Positions 58,197 to 64,000 of a stretch of 64,000 bases of DNA are shown here, one piece after another. The stretch is from assembly GCA_963783865.1 (NCBI GenBank), contig CAWAPD010000002.1:1-64000 (forward strand), written 5' to 3'. The position numbers and the translations under genes were made by a program. The notes below the pieces were generated by a model. The model was not told the origin of the DNA and made no database searches. It saw nothing but the letters and a program-made list of their open reading frames with translations. The stretch comes from CAWAPD01 sp963783865 (lineage in GTDB: Bacteria; Actinomycetota; Thermoleophilia; UBA2241). Positions within the stretch are counted from its first letter, which is position 1, and each line of letters begins with the position of its first letter.

Positions 58197-59515
58197 GCCG
58201 CTTGCTGCTCGTCTATCCGTTCTTCCGGCGCTCGCTCGACCGCTCGCGCTTCCGTTTCCCGCCGCTGGGCATCGCCTACCTCGCCTCGGCGGCGCGCCAG
58301 GCCGGTCACGAAGTGAGCCTGCTCGACTGCACGTTCCTGAGTCGCGCCGAGGCCGTCCGCCGGGTGAGCGAGGCCGGTGCCGACGCGATCGGGATCTCCT
58401 GCATGGCGACGATGCTCGACGACTGCCTGGCGCTCGCCAGGGCCGCCCGCGACCACTGCGGTCTGCTGATCGCCGGCGGTCCGCTGGCCACCTGCGAGCC
58501 CCAAGCCTTCCTCGAGGCTTTCGACGTGGTCGTGCAGGGCGAGGGCGAGCACACGCTGGTCGAGGTGCTCGCGACGTGGGAGGCCGGCGACGACCCGGCG
58601 CGAGTGCCGGGCGTCGCCGGGGCCGCGCCGCGCCCGTTCGAGCGCGACCTCGACCGGCTGCCGCCGCCGGCCCGCGAGCTGCTTCCCAACGCCGACTACA
58701 TCCGCCTCGGGCGCAAGCGCTACGGCTACGCGATCACGACCGTGATGAGCACCCGCGGCTGTCCCTTCGACTGCGAGTTCTGCAGCAACGTCGTCTTCGG
58801 CGAGTCGTTCCGCGCGCGCTCGGCCTGGAGCGTGGTCGACGAGATGGAGCAGGCCCTGGAGCTGGGCTACGACCGGATCTCGTTCGCCGACGACGTGTTC
58901 ACGCTGGACGCCGGGCGGGTGGCCGAGATCTGCGAGCAGATCGAGCGCCGCCGGCTCGGGTGCCGCTGGGAGTGCCTGGCCCGGGTCGACAGCTTCGACG
59001 AGGCCACGGCGCGGCGACTGCTGCAGGGCGGCTGCTTCCGCGTGTACTTCGGCATCGAGTCGGGCAGCGACCGCGTGCTGCAGCTCATGGACAAGCGGAT
59101 CACCACGGAGCAGGCGGCGCGGGCGGTCGCGACCGCCCGCGCCGCCGGACTCGAGGCCGGCGCCTTCTTCATCCTGTGCTATCCGGGCGACACCGACGAC
59201 ACGGCGCTCGACACCCTGCGTCTGGCGAGCTCGCTGCCACTGGACTACCTCGGCCTGGGGATGCCCTATCCGCTGCCCGGCACGCGCCTGCGCGAGCGCG
59301 TCGCCGGCGAGGTGCGCACGACACGGCCCGACGGCAGCCTGCTGCTCAACCAGACGCTCACCTACGACGGCGACTTCTCGAGCCTGAAGATGCGCTTCGG
59401 GATCGTGAAGGGGCAGACGCAGCACAGGATGCGGCGGCGTCTCGGCAGGGTGGCGCCGGCGGCGCTGTGGGCGTTCGAGAAGCCGACCGACGCGCTGTTC
59501 CGGCTGCTGAAGTGA
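58193..59515 (+). CDS. B12-binding radical SAM protein (2)
   Basis: The 440-residue protein has the cobalamin domain (RFPPLGIAYLASAARQAGHE, DAIGISCMATMLDDCLALAR). A radical SAM core follows with STRGCPFDCEFCSN, YFGIESGSDRVLQLMDKRIT and CYPGDTDDTALDTLRLASSL. It is of the same type as 53859 and 59556 but clearly different in sequence. It ends 1 base before a perfect GC hairpin shared with the convergent third radical SAM gene. Confidence 0.88.
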   Translation: MSRLLLVYPFFRRSLDRSRFRFPPLGIAYLASAARQAGHEVSLLDCTFLSRAEAVRRVSEAGADAIGISCMATMLDDCLALARAARDHCGLLIAGGPLATCEPQAFLEAFDVVVQGEGEHTLVEVLATWEAGDDPARVPGVAGAAPRPFERDLDRLPPPARELLPNADYIRLGRKRYGYAITTVMSTRGCPFDCEFCSNVVFGESFRARSAWSVVDEMEQALELGYDRISFADDVFTLDAGRVAEICEQIERRRLGCRWECLARVDSFDEATARRLLQGGCFRVYFGIESGSDRVLQLMDKRITTEQAARAVATARAAGLEAGAFFILCYPGDTDDTALDTLRLASSLPLDYLGLGMPYPLPGTRLRERVAGEVRTTRPDGSLLLNQTLTYDGDFSSLKMRFGIVKGQTQHRMRRRLGRVAPAALWAFEKPTDALFRLLK

Positions 59516-59554
59516 GGGCGGGCGGCGGGCGCCCGCGGCGCCCGCCGCCCGCCC
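59516..59554. terminator. Perfect GC hairpin between convergent radical SAM genes
   Basis: Arms of 18 bp (GGGCGGGCGGCGGGCGCC) with a CGC loop fill the whole gap between the stop at 59515 and the stop at 59556. It is a bidirectional terminator by position. Confidence 0.68.
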
Positions 59555-59555
59555 C

Positions 59556-60911
59556 CTACGCTTCCTTCTGGCCTCCGCCCGCGAACGCCGCCATCGTCTC
59601 GTCGACCCGGCGGCGCAGCCAGGCCGCGTCGATCCCCGACGGGTAGAGGAAGGTCACTTCGTTCTCGCGCGTCCAGTCGCGACCCTCGTCAGGACGGCCC
59701 AGGCGCTCGAACAGCGCCGATCCCGGCAGCGGCACCGGCACGTTGAACGAGATCTCGCTGAGCGGCAGCGTCAGCGCCAGGCGGAAGGTCTGCTCGATCG
59801 AGTCCACCGTCTCGCCCGGATAGCCGACGATGAAGAACGCGCCCACCTCGATGCCCGCGTCGCGGTAGACCTGCGCCGTGTGCGCGCCCTGCTCGATCGT
59901 CGTCTGCTTGTTCATCAGGCGCAGGGTCTCGGGGCTGCCCGACTCGAGCCCGAGGTAGACCTCGCGGCAGCCCGCCTCCTTCATCAGTCGCGCCGTCGCC
60001 GGCTCGATCCCGTCGGCTCTCGACAGGCAGCTCCAGCTCAGGCCCATCGGCGCGATGCGCCGGCAGAACTCCTCGAGGAACGGGCGGCTCAGGGTGAAGG
60101 TGTCGTCGGCGATCCACAGGGCGTCGTAGCCGAGGGCGCGGATCTCCTCGACCTCGGCGAAGACCGAGTCGAGCGGACGGCGGCGCACCACGTTGCCGAA
60201 GACGGGCCGCGAGCAGAAGTCGCAGCCGTACGGACAGCCGAGCGTGGTCATGATCGAGGTGACCCTGGAGCCCGTCTTGCCCAGCCACTCAGCCTGATAG
60301 GCGGCGTGGTCGAACTGGCTGCGGTCGGGCGGCGGGAAGGTCGCGAGCTCGGCCTCGGTGTGATGCACCAGGGCGTTGTCGGTGGGTCGGCCGTGGTCGG
60401 CGACGAACAGCCCGCCGTAGCGGTCGAGCGCCAGCCGGTCGAGGTGGCGCCGCCCGGCGCCGTCCCCCAGGTACTCTTCGCAGAAGGCGGGGAAGCTGAC
60501 GTCGGCCTCGCCGCGGAAGACGGCGTCGACGCGGCCGGCGTAGCGGCCGGGGAACACCGTCGGGAGCGGGCCGCCGACGACGACGAGCGCGTCGGGCAGG
60601 TCGGCCCTGACGGCCGCCGCCAGGCGCAGCGTGTTGCCGGTGAGGCTGACCATCGAGGAGACTCCGACGATGTCGGGACGCCAGTCGGCGAGGTCGCGAC
60701 GAAGGTCCTCGAAGCTGCGGAACGTGCCGTCGAGGACCTTCGTCGCGATCCCCCGCGCGCGCAGCTGCGCGGCCAGGCTCGCGATCCCCAGCGGCGGGAA
60801 CAGCATCTCGGTCGGCACCCGCGTGCGGAAGTACGGGAACACGAGCGCGACCCTCTGCGACCCGCTCCTCTTCACCCCTGCCCCATCCGGTCGTTGCCCG
60901 GTCGACCCCAT
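59556..60911 (-). CDS. B12-binding radical SAM protein (3)
   Basis: The 451-residue protein has LFPPLGIASLAAQLRARGIA (cobalamin domain), then the cluster motif TTLGCPYGCDFCSRPVFGNV, LGLESGSPETLRLMNKQTTI and GYPGETVDSIEQTFRLALTL. The start could be the ATG at 60909-60911 or the GTG at 60873-60875 (VKRSGSQRVALVFPYF), which has a GGGGCAGG stretch before it. It is convergent with radical SAM gene 2. The product is unknown. Confidence 0.87.
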   Translation of the reverse strand: MGSTGQRPDGAGVKRSGSQRVALVFPYFRTRVPTEMLFPPLGIASLAAQLRARGIATKVLDGTFRSFEDLRRDLADWRPDIVGVSSMVSLTGNTLRLAAAVRADLPDALVVVGGPLPTVFPGRYAGRVDAVFRGEADVSFPAFCEEYLGDGAGRRHLDRLALDRYGGLFVADHGRPTDNALVHHTEAELATFPPPDRSQFDHAAYQAEWLGKTGSRVTSIMTTLGCPYGCDFCSRPVFGNVVRRRPLDSVFAEVEEIRALGYDALWIADDTFTLSRPFLEEFCRRIAPMGLSWSCLSRADGIEPATARLMKEAGCREVYLGLESGSPETLRLMNKQTTIEQGAHTAQVYRDAGIEVGAFFIVGYPGETVDSIEQTFRLALTLPLSEISFNVPVPLPGSALFERLGRPDEGRDWTRENEVTFLYPSGIDAAWLRRRVDETMAAFAGGGQKEA

Positions 60912-61075
60912 CGTACTCGTGAAGGCCGTTGGCTGTCGGCGTTTGATGCAGGCAGCCGCCAAAGGCACCGCCCCACCCGCCCGACGGCCGTTGCCGTCGG
61001 CTACACTGGCCACGCGTGTGTCATGCCAGCGCGCTGGCGGCGTACCGCCGCCCCGCCACGACGAGGGGGTCGTCC

Positions 61076-62752
61076 ATGTCACCACAACGCACGGCACGCT
61101 CGAGGGTGCGTGCCGCCGGTCTTGGCGCGCTCGCTCTGCTCACCGTCTGCGTGACCCTGGCGATCGGCACGAGTCCTGCGTCCGCCAAGGGCAAGGTCGC
61201 AATCACACAGTTCGTCGACCCGCTTCCCATGCTGCCGGTCGCCCAGCCCACATCGGTCGACCCCGACGGCACGCAGCACTACGACATCGTCATGTCGCAG
61301 TTCACCCAGCAGATCGCACACGGCTTGCCGCCGACAGTCGTCTGGGGCTACAACGGCTCGGTCCCGGGTCCGATCATCGCCGTCACCAAGGACGTGCCGG
61401 CCGTCATCACCTGGGACAACGAGCTGCCGCTCGTGCCGCTGCTGACCATCGACCACACGATCATGGGCGCCGACGAGATGACGCCGGACGTGCGCGCCGT
61501 GGTCCACGTCCACGGCGCGCACGTCCCGCCGGCCATCGACGGCCTCCCGGAGCAGTGGTACACGCCGGGCAACTCCGTCACCAACACCTATCCCAACGAC
61601 CAGCGCGCCGCCGACCTCATCTACCACGACCACGCGCTGGGCATCACCCGGCTCAACGTCTACGCCGGGCTCATCGGCGCCTACGTCATCGTCGATCCGC
61701 TCGAGGCCGCCCTCAAGCTGCCGTCGGGCAGGTTCGACGTCGCCCTCGCCGTGCAAGACAAGACCTTCGACCGCGATCCCGACTCGCCCAGCTTCGGCCA
61801 GCTCGTCTACCCGGCTACGTGGGTGCCGGAGTACTTCGGCGACACCATCCTCGTCAACGGCACGGCGTGGCCGTACGAGAGGGTCCAGGCACGCAAGTAC
61901 CGGTTCCGCGTGTACAACGCCGCCAACGATCGCTTCTTCGACTTCCGCTTCTCCAACGGCATGAGCTTCTGGCAGATCGGCACCGACGGCGGCCTGCTGT
62001 CGCACCCCGCCAAGATCCGCCACCTGCTGCTGGGGCCGGGCGAGCGCGCCGACGTCGTCGTGGACTTCGCCGCTCATCGGGGCGAGCGCATACTGCTGAG
62101 GAACACCGCGGTCACACCGTATCCGAGCGGCGACCCGGACGATCCCGCCACGACCGGCAAGGTCATGCAGTTCCGCGTCGGGGCCGCGAAGGTGAGCGAC
62201 CAGAGTCGCCTGCCGGAGACGCTCTCGACCGACATCCCCACCGCGGCCAGCCTCGTTGCGAAGGCGGCGCAGACCCGCGACATCACGCTGAGTGAAGCGC
62301 CCGACCTCACGCACCCCGACCCCGAGGAGCCCAATCAATACCTGCCGGAGCCGCTGCTCGAGGGCCTCCACTACGACGACCCGGTGACGATCACGCCCAA
62401 GCTCGGCACGACCGAGGTCTGGCGCTACATCAACCTGACGATGGACGCGCATCCGATGCACGAGCACGACGTGATGAACCGCATCGTGGCGCGGATCCCC
62501 TTCGATGCGAAGGCCTACTGGCACGACCAGGTGCTAGCGCAGCTCAAGCCGCTCGAGCACTACTTCACCGGACCGCCGGTCAAGCCATCGCCACGTGAGG
62601 ACGGATGGAAGGACACGGTGCGCTGCCCGCCCGGCTACGTCACCGAGGTCGTGATGACGTTCACCGACTTCACCGGCACCTACGTCTACCACTGCCACAT
62701 CCTGGCGCACGAAGAGCACGACATGATGCGGCCGTTCGAGGTGGTGCCCTGA
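61076..62752 (+). CDS. Multicopper oxidase (CotA/bilirubin-oxidase type)
   Basis: The 558-residue protein has a signal peptide (RVRAAGLGALALLTVCVTLA ... ASAKGK) and all four copper motifs: VVHVHGAHV, IYHDHALG, AHPMHEHDV and YHCHILAHEEHDMM. The last carries the T1 Cys, His and axial Met. It oxidises phenols, bilirubin-like compounds or metal ions outside the cell and reduces O2 to water. GAGGGGG precedes the ATG. A GC hairpin follows the stop. Confidence 0.9.
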   Translation: MSPQRTARSRVRAAGLGALALLTVCVTLAIGTSPASAKGKVAITQFVDPLPMLPVAQPTSVDPDGTQHYDIVMSQFTQQIAHGLPPTVVWGYNGSVPGPIIAVTKDVPAVITWDNELPLVPLLTIDHTIMGADEMTPDVRAVVHVHGAHVPPAIDGLPEQWYTPGNSVTNTYPNDQRAADLIYHDHALGITRLNVYAGLIGAYVIVDPLEAALKLPSGRFDVALAVQDKTFDRDPDSPSFGQLVYPATWVPEYFGDTILVNGTAWPYERVQARKYRFRVYNAANDRFFDFRFSNGMSFWQIGTDGGLLSHPAKIRHLLLGPGERADVVVDFAAHRGERILLRNTAVTPYPSGDPDDPATTGKVMQFRVGAAKVSDQSRLPETLSTDIPTAASLVAKAAQTRDITLSEAPDLTHPDPEEPNQYLPEPLLEGLHYDDPVTITPKLGTTEVWRYINLTMDAHPMHEHDVMNRIVARIPFDAKAYWHDQVLAQLKPLEHYFTGPPVKPSPREDGWKDTVRCPPGYVTEVVMTFTDFTGTYVYHCHILAHEEHDMMRPFEVVP

Positions 62753-62785
62753 GCCAAGGCAGGTGACCTCCCTGCCGAACGCCGG

Positions 62786-62823
62786 AGGGGGCGGGGGTAG
62801 GCTGTGCCTCACCCCCGCCCCCT
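62786..62823 (+). terminator. GC hairpin terminator behind the multicopper oxidase
   Basis: AGGGGGCGGGGGTAGGC pairs with GCCTCACCCCCGCCCCCT (one bulged C) over a TGT loop. A short T/C tract (TTCTC) follows. Confidence 0.55.
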
Positions 62824-62922
62824 TCTCGCATCACCCCTCGTGCGCGGCGCCCCGCCGGACTTCGTCCTCGCAGCGGTCCGCGAGCACCAAGTAGACTTCG
62901 TCCGGTCGGCAAGGGAGGCGCG

Positions 62923-63915
62923 ATGGGCTGGATCGAGAAGGCCGTCGCCGCGGGCGGCGAGGCGCGGACGACGCTGGAAGAGGTCGAGGAGGGGCTGTTC
63001 GTCGACCTCGGCGACTCGCGCGCCAAGCTCTCGCAGTTTTGGGTGCTGCTCGTCCTCTCGAGCCTGATCGCCGCCGGCGGCGTCGTCGGCAACTCCACCC
63101 CGGCCGTCATCGGCGCGATGATCGTGGCCCCCTTGGCGACGCCCATCTACGGGGTGGCCCTCGCCACCGTCATCGGGTCGGCCCGACGCCTGCGGACGGC
63201 TCTCCTGCTGCTCGTCGGCGGCATCGCGGTCAACATCGCCCTCGGCGTCATCGTCGGGCTGGTCACCTTTGAGCGCATGCCGGTCGACCTGAACCCCCAG
63301 ATCGTGGGCCGCACGTCACCTACGCTTCTCGACCTCGGCGTCGCCACCGCGACCGGCGTGGCCGGAGCCTTCGCCCTGGCCCGGCGGGACGTCTCGAACA
63401 TCCTCGCCGGCGTGGCGATCGCGATCTCGTTAGTGCCGGTGCTCGCCGTGGTAGGGATCACGCTGGGCGCCGGCCACTTCACTCAGGCGGTCGGCGCCCT
63501 CCTGCTCTTCCTCGCCAACGTGGCCGCCATCCTCATCGGGGGAGTGGTCGTGTTCGGCGCTGCGGGATTCGGACGCGCCGCGCGCGACCGCGACCCCCGC
63601 ATCGCGCGGCGCGCGCATGCTTTCGTCGCCATTTTCGTCGTCGTGATCCTCGTGCCTTTGAGCCTCGAGACGCTGCGGACCTACCGCTACGAGAACTGGA
63701 AGAACAAGGTCGACGCGACGGCCACCACATGGGTGAAGGGCTCGGGCTGGCAGGTCCAGTCGGTCGCACAGGAGGGCACCGACATCGTCATCTCGGTGAT
63801 AGGACCTGGTCCCGGGCCGTCTGTGACCGACCTGCGCGCGGCGGTGCGGCAGGATGTTCCCGCCCGCGTGAGCGTCAAGCTGGTCGAGGCCAGCGGCACG
63901 ACGACGTCGCTCTGA
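62923..63915 (+). CDS. DUF389-family membrane protein
   Basis: The 330-residue protein has about six helices with the family marks SQFWVLLVLSSLIAAGGVVG, NSTPAVIGAMIVAPLATPIY and NILAGVAIAISLVPVLAVVG. A C-terminal soluble part (VKGSGWQVQSVAQEGTDIVI) follows. Its function is unknown; some members are called TIGR00341. Stop TGA. Nothing is visible between it and the window end. Confidence 0.85.
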   Translation: MGWIEKAVAAGGEARTTLEEVEEGLFVDLGDSRAKLSQFWVLLVLSSLIAAGGVVGNSTPAVIGAMIVAPLATPIYGVALATVIGSARRLRTALLLLVGGIAVNIALGVIVGLVTFERMPVDLNPQIVGRTSPTLLDLGVATATGVAGAFALARRDVSNILAGVAIAISLVPVLAVVGITLGAGHFTQAVGALLLFLANVAAILIGGVVVFGAAGFGRAARDRDPRIARRAHAFVAIFVVVILVPLSLETLRTYRYENWKNKVDATATTWVKGSGWQVQSVAQEGTDIVISVIGPGPGPSVTDLRAAVRQDVPARVSVKLVEASGTTTSL

Positions 63916-64000
63916 CAACGGCGGCGCCGAGCCCGCGGCCTGCCGCCGCCTCACGTCCGGCGCTCGTCTTCCCTGTTGCCCGGGTCGACCGCGCCTCTCT

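Noticed and set aside
1..64000. CRISPR arrays, rRNA and tRNA genes, insertion sequences with transposase
   Set aside because: I saw no regularly spaced repeats, no rRNA segment, no cloverleaf with a T-arm, and no transposase or integrase-like protein. The nuclease at 28966 is Cas4-like but has no cas neighbours.

Overview
The window is very GC-rich, with G/C at nearly every third codon position, short intergenic gaps, frequent GTG starts and GC-only hairpins behind genes. Together with a heliorhodopsin, a mycothiol/DinB-type protein and split cytochrome b genes, this suggests a high-GC Gram-positive bacterium of the Actinobacteriota. Thermoleophilia or a neighbouring class is my guess; there is no rRNA or marker set to prove it. 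I see no rRNA, tRNA or CRISPR array.

Layout. 1-5 kb: 3' part of infC with an attenuator-like leader, a Nudix hydrolase, an APC permease, a heliorhodopsin with a Fur-type operator, and a zinc-ribbon protein. 5-9 kb: a minus-strand unit of an amine-type flavin oxidase, a lipoprotein and a non-pyrrolysine MttB-family methyltransferase. 9-14 kb: lipoprotein/GNAT pair, a PIN toxin-antitoxin, a membrane-anchored methyltransferase, a beta-propeller protein and a flavoprotein. 14-20.5 kb: a MerR-GAF regulator divergent from a saccharopine-dehydrogenase-like gene, Rieske protein, cytochrome b in two pieces, and a Tat-type spermidine-dehydrogenase-like flavoprotein. 20.5-26 kb: thrS, a second PIN module, an ECF sigma factor with a membrane partner. 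26-31.7 kb: lower-GC island with a SacI-type restriction-modification pair, vsr, gene relics, a nuclease and a small regulated gene pair. 31.8-35.5 kb: a second beta-propeller, hydrolase, SRPBCC protein and RelBE. 35.6-40.2 kb: mtbB, a dimethylamine methyltransferase with an in-frame amber codon (predicted pyrrolysine), next to a second copy of the regulator plus saccharopine-dehydrogenase-like pair. 40-49 kb: assorted enzymes, MFS exporter, a second MttB-family methyltransferase and an M24 peptidase. 49-53.7 kb: an operon with a Rieske-reductase fusion, cupin, TfoX-N, and sulfite-oxidase-like protein. 53.8-61 kb: three B12-binding radical SAM proteins with a GT-C transferase. The end holds a multicopper oxidase and a DUF389 protein.

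Common theme (inference): use of amines and methylated amines or betaines. The evidence is three corrinoid-type methyltransferases (one predicted to use pyrrolysine), two flavin amine oxidases, an APC permease, and two paralogous regulator/dehydrogenase units, one of them joined to its own quinol-oxidising Rieske/cytochrome b module. No corrinoid protein and no pyl genes are in the window.

A second, structural theme is the large number of perfect GC inverted repeats, with arms of about 13-27 bp. Many lie just behind stop codons and look like terminators, but at least a dozen lie inside reading frames. Several genes (thrS, a GNAT, a nitroreductase, an acyltransferase, an alpha/alpha-toroid gene, a propeller) show single-base frameshifts, two of them at such palindromes. 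Some of these may be sequence errors.
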